Shown: one piece after another, positions 13,341 to 23,600 of the stretch
Layout: every line of letters begins with the position of its first letter
Position numbering within the stretch: the stretch's first letter is position 1
Origin: Paraescarpia echinospica
Lineage: Eukaryota > Annelida > Polychaeta > Sabellida > Siboglinidae
Direction: 5' to 3'
Assembly: GCA_020002185.1 (NCBI GenBank)
Contig: CM034536.1
Location: forward strand, 14,915,199-14,979,198
DNA length: 64,000 nt
Notes under the pieces: model-generated
Database searches by the model: none
What the model was told of the DNA's origin: nothing
What the model saw: the letters and a program-made list of their open reading frames with translations, nothing else
Program-made: the position numbers and the translations under genes

Positions 13341-15390
13341 TTAACAGTGAACATTACTACCAGAGATCTATGTGTTGTTGTGGTAAAACTTGATGGTAAC
13401 TGTTAGTGTGCTATTAATTAAAGAATTAATTTTTCTTTATTCATGATTTAATACAACTTTCATTGTTTTTACAACATACAGAGCTCAACAAAATATTATA
13501 AAATGCAAATCATACATTTGCATATTTCACTGAGATCATAACCATTGCTGCAGCTATGTCACGCTAACGGATTAGCATATAATAATGATGAATGACTTGG
13601 ATTATCATCGTCATGGTAACCACGGGATAACTTAATCTGGCCAACTTGTTGCAAGGTAACACAGCATCTTGCTGCAAGCTTTAAATGCTGGATGCTGCCT
13701 TTAATTAAGTAAAGGGGAAACAGATAAACATGGCTTTATTCATTACTCTAATTGGGAGAAGTGATTGTCGTACATTTGTTCTCTGTTACTGATAATACAA
13801 TGAGATTACACTTGAATGTCTTGAGAACATAATAATGCAAGGTTTAAAAACATTTAAACAAAATAGTTTGCACGCCAGATCTATGCAATTTAAGTGTTTA
13901 ATACATAACTGAATTTATTTAAAGTGGCAAGTGTGCTAGTCAATACAACAAAAGGTTGATGTCAGATTGACTAACAATCCACTACTCCATTTGTTAACAA
14001 TTGAAACATAATTAATACATAAATTATTAGGCATTCCATGTCATTTACAAATAGAATAAATTCACAAGACTGGAATTCATTGCCTCAGAACACAACATAA
14101 CAATTATTTAAATAAATATACTGCAACAGAATGACTATTAATTTGTTATCATACTGACAGAACACAGATTTAATTTTAATATAAATAAATATAATGTATA
14201 ACCTCATAATTTATAATTAGTTGATGAAAACTGACAATTCTCTTTTACAATATAGCATGTTGTTCTAAAGAGTAACAATGTGTTAAAGTAAATTACAAAC
14301 AAATTGTACATAGTCAGGCACATGTGTGAAGTAAAGCAGCCAGTTGTCTGCTAACCAGAATGATGTACTAATGGCACTGTTATGGCAGATTGATAGTAAC
14401 TTTCGTAGTAGTACTACTAAGAAATACATGTGCATACATGCAACAAACTTAACAGAATTGATTGTTTAACCAAATGTTGCTACTGTGCACAACCGTGGAT
14501 GCAGGTCCTCTAAGGATGTCACTCTAATGGCCTATTGCATTGTGTGTGCCCCGTATCAATTTCAAGTGTGACAAAGTTCTCACATTTCCTAGATTGCTAG
14601 TTGCACTATGATAATAGTAATCATACATGAAAAGGGTTATGTAAACTAACCATGACACCTATTGTAAACAAGACAGGTGTATGTGTAATTATACACTTCA
14701 TTCTACGAAACTTCATACGTAAAAATTTCCATGTACAAATAAATCCAATGATAAGGTATTCCATCAAGTGTTAGACTGTTTGTTCTATTATTCTATAACC
14801 ACAAACTCTTCACCACCATTAAAAAACTAGTGATGAAGTTGTGGTCTTTGACTCTGCAGTCTAATTACCTACTTACTATCAACACAAGGTGACTGTATAA
14901 CAAACTCGAAGACAAAGACATAATATATCTACCGGGCAAATGCATTCCATTTTCAGTTATTGTCACATTGTCACACATGACTGATTTCACATGTACAAGT
15001 CTTTTTTTTGACACTGTTACAGTAATTTGTATTAATACATTTATTAGGCACAAGTTTCTAACAGTAACAAGTATTCAATATGTTCTTAGACTTAAATTTC
15101 TGTATCTGCCTCATTCAATTGTATTAAAAGCAAGGATTTGGGGCCCAAATATTTCACAAACAAATAATTATTCCCGGGGCACGGGTTGTTAAAAATATAA
15201 TCTAGAAGACTAAACCTTGACTTGAAGTTTAGAAAAGAAAAGAAATGTACCAGTAACATTTCTTCTAATTATAATGAGTATGATTTGAAAGCTCAATAAC
15301 TATGCTTTCAGTTTAATTCTAAATATTTAACGAAGCTTCTTCATCTAAACAAATCATGTTTCAAACTGTTGACAATCAATTTGATGTTAT

Positions 15391-15520
15391 GCTTGCCTAA
15401 ATACTAGTTTCAAACTAGAATAATAAACGAAGCAAGAGCAGACTGTTTTAGTACGGCTTGCCTAAATACTAGTTTCAAACTAGAATAATAAACGAAGCAA
15501 GAGCAAACTGTTTTAGTATG
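15391..15520. repeat. 65-bp direct tandem duplication
   Basis: GCTTGCCTAAATACTAG begins at 15391 and again at 15456. The two 65-bp copies are nearly identical, with differences such as GCAGAC versus GCAAAC. Each copy contains CTAGTTTCAAACTAG, a 7-bp stem with a one-base loop. The duplication ends about 230 bp inside the intron from the Onecut splice donor. Confidence 0.9.
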
Positions 15521-15752
15521 GTCCATGTTAGTTTTTATTAATGTAAATTTGGAAACCCTGTTCAAGTGTTACTGTCAGCATTCTCTCCCAAGCCTGTCCT
15601 TTTCAACATGATATCTAAATTAATAGTGAGAAAATCTTTCAAGACAAAACAAACCAACCTATAAAAAGTCATGTCATCATCGAAGTACAGTTCTACTCAG
15701 TGTTACCTAGAGTAACCAATTCTCGCAGCATTGAAACTTGCACACAACTCAC

Positions 15753-16836
15753 CTGCTAACCGTAACGCCGACATTCTCTGGAACTCTGGTTCCTGCAGCC
15801 ATTTCCACATACGACGGAACGTTTCTCGGCCAGACTTCAGCTTGCTCCAGGGTTTCGGGTTACGCAGAAGGTCACTGAGCGTGCCCTGACTGCGACAGAG
15901 GATTCGCTGTGCGAATACGGCCTGTGGGATGCTGTAGCGTTTCAGCTCGCCACTGATCTTCTGTGCCAGTTCTTTTGTGTTGATCTCTTCAACTTCGTGC
16001 TTCGCAGATTGTAGATCGCCTCCAGATGACATGCTGCTGCTGTGTGAGTTGAGGAGGGCTTGAGAATGGGGTGAGGGCACGTGTGATGAGTGCACCCCAT
16101 TCAGGGTTGTTGCCGTCATGACAGGGTTTGGCAAGTTTAGGTGGCTGGGTATCGACGGGGGAGGTGCGGCAAGTATGCGGGTATATCCTTCGTACGTCGT
16201 GTTTGGTGAGATCATCTTACTGTCGTGTTTCGGTGAGTGCAGTCCATTTTGACTGTAGATGGCTGCGGCAGGGTAGGCGCCGAGTCCCTGTGGCTGTTGG
16301 CTGTACCCGTTACTCACAGCCATCATGGACATGGGGGACGCCGCCAGTGTAGTTGGACCCATGTTCACGTGGTTCATTCCCCCCATACTCCCGGGTTTGT
16401 CATAGCGGTAGTTCATGTCCATACCCAGGCCGTTGTTCTGCATAAACGTGAAATTGCCGGTGATGTTCGACGCAGCCGTGTGCGGTGCATGTCCGAACTT
16501 ATCCGAAACGGTGGAGATGGGAGGCAGCGGCTGCAGCGGCGTTAGCGTCGCGTAGCTGCCATTGTACCCGGGGCTCATCCTACCGTTCAACGTCTGGTAT
16601 GTCGGTTCGGACACGAGAGATCGGAAGTCACTACTGTCCAGCATGTTGGTCACACTTACCACGGCGACCGTCGATCGCGAAATGCTTGGCGAAAGGTCGT
16701 GTGTACTGATTAAATCGGCCTCATGACCGGACGTCGATGATGATGCTGCTGCTGCTGCGGCCGCTGACAGACTAGCGGCGCTCGAGGAATCGTTAAGCTG
16801 CCGTTCGCTCAGTTCGCCCATGTTTTCCATCGTCAT
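15753..16836 (-). CDS. onecut: Onecut-family transcription factor, first coding exon
   Basis: This exon encodes the N-terminal part of a Onecut (HNF6-type) transcription factor, a nuclear DNA-binding regulator of neural, endodermal and sensory genes. I chose the ATG at 16836-16834 because it is the first in-frame Met after an upstream stop and gives the family start pattern MTMENMGEL. From that Met, residues 25-31 are part of a polyalanine run, residues 95-114 carry the conserved TLTPLQPLPPISTVSDKF block, and about 283-361 are the CUT domain (INTKELAQKI, CRSQGTLSDLLRNPKPW, RRMWKWLQEPEFQRMSALRLA). The exon ends at 15753 in phase 1, followed by the donor GTGAGT (15752 downward). The next codon would start with G, fitting the Ala that follows RLA in this family. 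The open frame past the donor (to 15703) is intron read-through. The homeodomain exon lies outside the window. Length and motif order fit the family, and no lesion is seen. Confidence 0.95.
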
Positions 16837-16902
16837 GCCGTGGATCAAAGCCAATCGAATATCCGATAATGACTCTGTGACACCTGCTGTGGCCTTCGAC
16901 AA

Positions 16903-17110
16903 ATTTTAACTGGCTGATCGGCGTCGTGGGAGGGGGCTATTGCGTTCGCCTTCGAACCAAAAAGATACCCTCCATGTTTAGGCGGCTGCCACCACAGACA
17001 TTGCGCAGCTGCTACTGCGCACCAAAACAAACAGCAGTGCGCGTGCGCGTGCAGTGCGCGAGCGTTTCATTCAATCGGCGCGTGCTTTGTTCTGCTCATT
17101 TTGTGCTTAT
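16903..17110 (-). promoter_or_regulatory. Onecut 5' leader and probable promoter region
   Basis: Just upstream of the Onecut exon the composition becomes CpG-rich. GCGTGCGCGTGCAGTGCGCG at 17041-17060 contains overlapping GCGCNNGCGC-like half sites that resemble NRF-1 binding motifs, and a further TGCGCA/GCGCAC pair lies near 17002-17023. An in-frame TAA lies just before the TTG at 16902, so the coding sequence does not extend upstream in this frame. No TATA box is obvious. The transcription start cannot be placed by eye, so the promoter call is inference from position and composition. Confidence 0.35.
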
Positions 17111-18735
17111 CACGCAAAAATCTGTGTTCCGCGCACTGACTCTGCTAACGAAAATGTTATACCTTGTGACAGCAAAGAAATATATTCATTTATTCAGAGT
17201 GTATGAAACCGATTTGTTGCCATGCATATAGATAAAGAAATTACGCTGAAGGTGCGAACAGAGGTTTTCCCATCTAATTAGGTATAAGAACTGAGCAAAT
17301 GTGAAACGATTTCTAAATTTTCTGGCTCGTGTGTAGGATTGGTTCTGCACGATATCGGACACAAATACAGTTTTACACGGTCACAGTGAATTGGTATTTT
17401 GTGTGAACTTGTTTTGAAAGCTCAACTTGAATGTTACAATTAAAGAAAAGACCCAGCTAGAGTCATACATGGAAAGTTCAGCTTTTGTAAAAAAAGTAGA
17501 TAAGATTAAGAAAAATTCTTTACAGGTACGGATCCAGGGGACGTGGGGGCGTCGTCCCCCGTTTTGCTTGAACTGTCGTAAGTGGGGGTATAGTTAGATG
17601 GACTTTCTCCAGAAATGGGTGCGTGCGTGCGTGCGTGCGTGCGTGGATACGATCTAGCGGTGGTAGGAGCTATAGTCGACGGTGAAGCAGACCTTGCAAA
17701 ACACACGATATAATGAAAGGTGGTGTTTGGCAGAAAAAATAGGAGTTATACAGACGCGTGTACGTGCTTCGGATCAACCGATTTGATACCTTCTAGAGCG
17801 GGACCCCTCGCCAACGACCACCCGCCAACAGCGACCATACTAATCCGTTGCATTAGTCTGTTTTATCATTAAAACAACCGCTCTACACAGGAACCGTTTA
17901 ACGCGACCAGCGGCCGACATTTCAGGACATCTTACCATTCTGCAACGGCAATTTGACATTCAAAACCTGTTGTCTAGGCAACATCATTTCCCGAGTTGCT
18001 TATCGTACACGCCGGCTACGTTTTCTGGATGGGCGCGGCTATACTGGATTTCGGTTACGTTTGGCTATATATAATATGCTGTTACATGTTCATACATCCA
18101 TATAAATTATAATATGTTTTGTATACGAAGGCACGTGTGGCGTATAGGAGGAGGCTGACTAGATGTCCCCATGTAGACCGGCCACCCGTCTTATACGGCC
18201 AAAGTACCTTTGCGGAAGGGGTGGCCGCTCAAGAAGGGGACTACTATGTAACACTGGAATGGAAGAAATTGAAATAGCGTGACAGCTCTGCATACGTTTA
18301 CTTGGGTGGGGCGGTGTGCGGGACACACGCTCGTAGACTGAAATTCGCAGGAGAATACTAGCTGGGGGCGAATGCGCGTAGGATAGGTGTGAGGGGAGAA
18401 GGAAATATTATTTATGAAGCCCAAAGGAAAGGTTCTTAGAGTTCGTGCGTCATCTCAGCCTAGGTAGCCTGGAGAGTAGAGACAATGGCAATGACAACAT
18501 AAATAATTAGAGAGAGACTAGAAGTTTACGAACGTGCAATATCAGTTGTATCACAAAGAGGTGAGAATAATTTACGTGGTTATTTAGGTAATGAACAGTG
18601 TAGACAACATTACAAGAATGAAGGCGCTGGGTGAGTATGTTAGTGTGAAAGAGGATGCTGATTATGAATTGAATAAAGTACGCTGAACATATAAAACTGC
18701 GGATATCAAAGAAAGCGGATAGACTCAAGAGTAGA
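17111..18735. other. Intergenic spacer, no gene seen
   Basis: This is the sequence between the Onecut promoter region and a decayed LINE fragment. It contains a GTGC tetranucleotide run at 17618-17645. The open frames (for example 17506-17706 minus, 18191-18424 minus) are short, show no known domain and look like chance frames. I see nothing else I can support. Confidence 0.5.
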
Positions 18736-18739
18736 CTAT

Positions 18740-18875
18740 AGCAAGATAAGAGGAAGGCCACGGCTGACATGGGAAGACTCTGTGAAAAGACATTAGAGAG
18801 AACTTGGAGGATTGTGGAGACATATGAGATGGTAGACACGGCAGTTAAACGGAATCACTGATGGACCGAAGGCAC
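18740..18875 (+). pseudogene. Decayed LINE-like 3' end fragment
   Basis: Reading the plus strand near 18746-18800 gives RGRPRLTWEDSVKRH, followed by RELGGLW after a stop. This resembles the extreme C-terminal tail of many invertebrate non-LTR retrotransposon proteins (GRP-x-x-W-x-D-x-V-x-x-D-L-x-E-L-G pattern). Stops interrupt it and no reverse transcriptase core is visible upstream, so it is a truncated relic if the reading is right. The assignment rests on a short motif only. Confidence 0.4.
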
Positions 18876-19012
18876 AACACAACTTGAGTACCAAAATAGG
18901 TGTCTACATATCCATACGTTTTGCCGTGTGAATTAATTTAAAGCTTTTTAGAACATGGCATTTGACATACCCGTGAATAGGACAATACCCCTGGATTTGA
19001 CGGTGTCAACAA

Positions 19013-19340
19013 AGGTAAGTTCTTATATAGCGCAGTATCCAGTCCCCAGGACTGCTCAAAGCGCTTTACACTTTACTCCCAGGCAGACCTGTGTAATCGA
19101 ACACCATCTCGACTTCTCTGGGAAGCATTCAGCCCACTCCGCAATTAATGCGCGAAGACTATTCATATACAACTATCCACCACTGTCTATAGCCAGGTAC
19201 TCATTCTTACAGCTGAGTGAACTGAAGTAACGTAGAGTAATCGAACTTGCCCATGGTTCGACACTGCCGCACAGGATTCGAACCAGGGTTCTCTCAGTTG
19301 AGAGTCCGAAGCTCATAACTCTGCACTACTGCACTCCACA
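19013..19340 (-). mobile_element. tRNA-derived SINE, copy 1
   Basis: Read on the minus strand, this copy has a tRNA-like head with a perfect box B (GGTTCGAATCC, 19274-19284), a body containing CTTCCCAGAGAAGTC, and a tail ending in GCGCTATATAAGAACTTAC. The same order of segments occurs in direct orientation at 44172-44482 and 47215-47512, which defines a dispersed SINE family. Box B and the upstream box A-like segment are internal RNA polymerase III promoter elements by established knowledge. No protein is encoded, and the open frame 18955-19230 on the other strand is a by-product. Confidence 0.85.
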
Positions 19341-19724
19341 AGTTTAATAACAATAATAAGTATTATTATTAATGATAATGAATATTATTATTACTATTAT
19401 TATTATTATGTAAGCCCTAGTTGGTGCATAGGCTAGACCACCTTGGACTACTACATACACAAATTAGTTAATCTCAAAAATACCTAATAAAATATATATG
19501 TAACCGACGGCTGTGACAATTTAGGAAATTAAAGCTGGCCAGCTGCCTGGTCATGACGTGTGAGAAAAGTGAAGCTGGCAAGCTGCCTGCTTATGACAAT
19601 TAAGAAAACTATCGCCGGGTTAATATTAATATATTCATTCATTCAGTGCAGTCGTATGTAGGCTACATTATTAGTCATGTGAATAACAACTATTTTGCTG
19701 ATATAAAGGTTTCAGAGTAGTGCG

Positions 19725-20269
19725 GAATTGCAGCTTCAAAGGAAAATCAACTCCTTGGATTAATTAGGCGAAACATAACGTATAAGGAAAAAGAGCTAAT
19801 AATACCGTTGTACAAAACAATAGTGAGGCCTCATTTAGAATATTGTATAAAGGCGTGGAGGCCATATCGCAGGAAGGACATATATATGCTAGAAAGAGTG
19901 CTGAGGAGAGCAACTAAAATTATACCAAAACTAAGGGATCTTAGTTACGAAATACGCCTAAAAATGCGGCTTAACAACACTAGAGACCAGGAGATTGAGA
20001 GGAGATCAGATAGAAGTGTTTAAAATAATGAATGGTTATGAAAATATTTATATAAATATTTTTTCTCAGTTAAGAAAGATAGAAGGACTAGAGGACATGA
20101 AGTTACATTAGCAAAGGAGCAGTGTAGATTAGATATAAGAAAGTTCTAATTTTCACAAAGGACTGTAAATGAATGGAACAGATTATCTGCTGATTGTGTG
20201 GGTGCTAGTAGCGTGAATATGTTTAAAAATAAAATTGACACATACCTCAGAAGGGCGGGATACACGTAG
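19725..20269 (+). pseudogene. Non-LTR retrotransposon (LINE) ORF2 C-terminal remnant
   Basis: From about 19729 the plus strand reads AASKENQLLGLIRRN, then LYKTIVRPHLEYCIKAWRPY, then a VLRRATKIIPKLRDLSYEIRL segment. This is the end of the reverse-transcriptase and thumb region of CR1/L2/Jockey-like LINEs. A stop at about 20021 reflects a frameshift. The homology resumes in another frame (EVFKIMNGY) and ends with FSQRTVNEWNRLS and SVNMFKNKIDTYLRRAGYT, closing at a TAG (20267-20269). The catalytic core of the reverse transcriptase is missing upstream, so this is a 5'-truncated dead copy. Clade assignment is uncertain. The LTR element inserted 85 bp past its end. Confidence 0.75.
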
Positions 20270-20353
20270 ATAAAAGGGTCGGACTCTCGATAAGCAAAAG
20301 GGTTCCTTGTCCACCTGCCACCTAGAGTTAATTCTCTGGGTGGCAATCTTGTT

Positions 20354-20358
20354 AAATC
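20354..20358. repeat. Target-site duplication, left (AAATC)
   Basis: AAATC precedes the left LTR and is repeated exactly after the right LTR (25608-25612). Five base pairs is the usual Ty3/gypsy integrase footprint. The match can be extended to AAATCTA because the LTR end also reads TA. Confidence 0.8.
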
Positions 20359-20536
20359 TAGAACAATATGAACAATGAGATACTAAATGCTCCCTATGTG
20401 ACTATGACTCGCACTTGCGCACAGACTGTATTGCAAATGGCGAACACAACAACGTTTGAACATGTTTCTTTATTGTTTGTCATGTTTACAAAGTTCAGTA
20501 AAGAGGCGTAAAACAAATAGACAGAGTTCTTATCTA
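20359..20536 (+). repeat. 5' LTR
   Basis: 178-bp direct repeat matching 25424-25607. It starts TAGAACAATATG and ends GTTCTTATCTA, so the terminal TAGA and TCTA are inverted. It lacks the 6-bp segment ACCAGT (or TACCAG) that the other LTR has after ACAACGT. Confidence 0.93.
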
Positions 20537-20676
20537 TAAAGAAACATCGTGGCGTTAATTGTACACCACTGACATTGGAAGCGTGTGCGTGCACTTGGAC
20601 TATTTGAGCCGGAAACGCCAATCGACGATAGACCTACCACACCGCCAATTGGACAATTCAATCTTTCAAAACGAAG

Positions 20677-23600
20677 ATGAGGTGTCCTATCGTGGGTTGT
20701 GAATTCGAGACAGCAGAAGCTGAGGATGGCGCCATCATCGCTGCCCTCCTCAACCTTCACGCCAGTTCGCATGCAGCTTCTACTCACGCCGCCACTACCC
20801 AGGCTACTCGAGCAGAGAAACTAAAACGACCAACTATATCATCGGCCGGATCTAGCGAGGAGTGGGCATATTTCGAGACCCGATGGGACGAGTATCGCAG
20901 GGGCACCAAGCTCACGGATGGAGATGTAGTGGTCCAACTGCTGGAATGCTGTAGTGACGAGCTCCGAAAAGACCTCATACGTGCGGCTGGGGGCAGCCTA
21001 TCCAGTAAGTCAGAGCAAGATGTTTTGACGGCCATAAAGATGCTGGCGGTGCGCAGGAAGAATACCATGGTTGCCCGTGCAGCGCTGCACAACATGCGAC
21101 AAGATCGTGACGAGGCTATCCGATCATTTGGAGCCAGAATAAAAGGCCAAGCGGGCATATGCAATTATGTCACACAGTGTCCCTCATGCGCAGCCGACAT
21201 CAACTATACGGATGCCATACTTCGAGATGTACTCTCCCGAGGCATAGCTGATCAAGAAATACAACTCGATGTACTCGGGGATCAGAATCAGGATATGACT
21301 CTCGAAGAAGTGCTAAAATTCGTGGAGGCCAAAGAATCTGGCAAGCGCTCAGCATCCAGACTGCTGAACTCGCAAGGTGCAGGATCGGTGAGTAGCACAT
21401 ACCGTCGAGAAAAACAACAGGATGTCCGAAATAGGATGACTGACTTAGGCCTATGCGGCAATTGTGGTGAAAAGGGCCATGGTAGAAGTGCTCCGTTCCG
21501 CATCAGAAAAACCGAGTGCCCCGCCTACAATCATACATGCCAGTACTGCAAGTTGCAACATCACCTGGAAAAAGTATGTCGCAACAAGGAGAGATCGAAG
21601 GCTAAGCCCCAAAGGACTGATTCGGGTGAGTGTGAAGGCGCGGTATTCGATGCATTATGTGCTGCTACAGAGATTGGTCATGAGCGCGGGAGGCGTTCCA
21701 TAATCCTTGACCATCACCTCTATAACAACATATGTGACAGGTGGGCGCAACAAGCCTCACAACCTCAACCATTCATCAAACTAGACATTTGTGTGGTTGA
21801 GGAGGACTACAAGGATCTGGGTTTTGAACTGAAAATCCGTACTCGACCCCTATCCTTATCCGCCATGGCCGACACAGGCTGCCAAAGTTGCCTCATTGGA
21901 ATCGGGGCAATCAACCGCCTCGGCCTAGCATGTGAAAATCTCATCCCCGTCTCTATGAAGATGCACGCCGCGAATAACAAGGACATCAGAATTCTCGGAG
22001 CAGCCATACTTCGGTTCTCTGGCAGAGACAAGGACCAAAACAGACTAGAGACTCGACAGGTCGTATATGTAACTGACAGCTCTGACAAGATGTTCCTCAG
22101 CCGTGAAGCATGCGTGGCCCTTGGCATGCTCTCTAAAACGTTCCCAACAATCGGAGAGACTCACCATGCCCATACTATTGGCATCTCTACTACCTGTGAC
22201 TGTCCAAAGCGACAGCTACCACCACCTCCACCAACGAAACTACCCTTCCCCGCGACCGAATCCAACCGAGAGAAACTACAGACGTACTTGATCGACCGCT
22301 ATAAGGCGAGTACGTTCAATACATGTGACCATCAGCCCCTCCCCATGATTAAATGCTCCCCAATGAGGCTCATGGTGGACCCAGATGCTGAACCAGTGGC
22401 CTCGCACAACCCCATCCCCGTACCACTCCACTGGCAGAAGGACGTCAAAGCGGGACTAGACCAGGATGTGAGGTTAGGGGTAATCGAGCCAGTCCCAGTC
22501 GGCACACCGGTCACTTGGTGTCACAGAATGGTAGTTTGTGCAAAGAAGACGGGCAAGCCCCGCCGCACGGTGGACTTCCAACCACTGAACACCCACGCGA
22601 CACGTGAGACACACCACACTCAATCACCATTCCACCAAGCCCGCTCCGTCCCACAGGGCAAACTCAAAACGGTATTCGATGCCTGGAATGGTTACCACAG
22701 CGTGCCACTTCACCCGGACGATCGCCACCTGACGACATTCATAACGCCATGGGGCCGATATAGATACTGTGTAACTCCACAGGGGTACATCGCCTCTGGT
22801 GACGGATATTCAAGACGATATGATGAAATCGTAGCCGACATCCCCCAGAAGACAAAATGCATAGACGACACACTTCTGTGGGCAGACACGATGGAGGAAA
22901 GCTTCTTCCAGGCCATCCACTGGCTAGATGTTTGTGGCAAAAATGGCATATCATTGAACCCAGACAAGTTCACGTTCTGTAAACCAGAAGTAGAATTCGC
23001 AGGGTTTGTGATCGCCCTGGACAGTGTGCGCCCTTGCGGAAAATACCTACAAGCCATTCGCGACTTCCCCACCCCCAGAAACATTACAGACGTTCGATCC
23101 TGGTTCGGGCTCGTCAACCAAGTGGCGTATACATTCAGCATGGCAGACCGGATGCAGCCCTTCCGACACCTGCTGAAACCCGATAACCCATTTGTGTGGG
23201 ACGACCAACTAGACAAACTCTTCAAGGAATCCAAAGACATTATCACTAATGAGATAGAGAAAGGTGTCACAATCTTTGACAAGGATAAGCCGACTTGCCT
23301 TGCCACAGTTTGGTCCAAGGATGGGATCGGTTTCTGGTTGTTACAAAAACATTGCACTTGCATTAAGAGCATGATTCTGCTGCTGGATGGAGAATCACTC
23401 TTGTCGGATTCACCCAGGCCGAAGCCCCCATCGAAGGCGAAGCTCTGTCTGTCCGACGCTCTCGATAAGGCAAGATTCTTTGTCCTCGGATGTGCAGACC
23501 TCATCGTGGCAGTGGATCACAAACTACTCCTTAACATACTCGGTGATCGGTCACTGGATGAAATACCAAATGCACGCCTGAGAAACCTCAAAGAGAAAAC

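Larger units (their letters stand above)
1..15752 (-). other. Onecut first intron (partial), no coding exon seen
   Basis: This stretch lies downstream, in transcript direction, of the Onecut CUT-domain exon and runs to the window edge. I looked for the homeobox exon that follows the CUT exon in Onecut genes and did not find it, so the intron is at least 15.7 kb. The short open frames here have no recognisable domain, and many overlap one another or simple repeats. The stretch holds AT and GT microsatellites, several minisatellites and probable transposon remnants, listed separately. Between these (roughly 1090-1855, 3190-4490, 4745-6815, 8120-10540, 11215-12465 and 13300-15390) I see only AT-rich, apparently unique sequence. 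The assignment as intron is inference from exon orientation and the donor at 15752. Confidence 0.6.

Noticed and set aside
20537..20560. Primer-binding site of the LTR element
   Set aside because: A TGG occurs at 20550, 13 bases after the LTR, but I could not match the following bases to a tRNA 3' end with confidence, so no site is annotated.
22710..23504. 264-residue open frame on the minus strand
   Set aside because: Antisense shadow of the RT/RNase H coding region of the LTR element.
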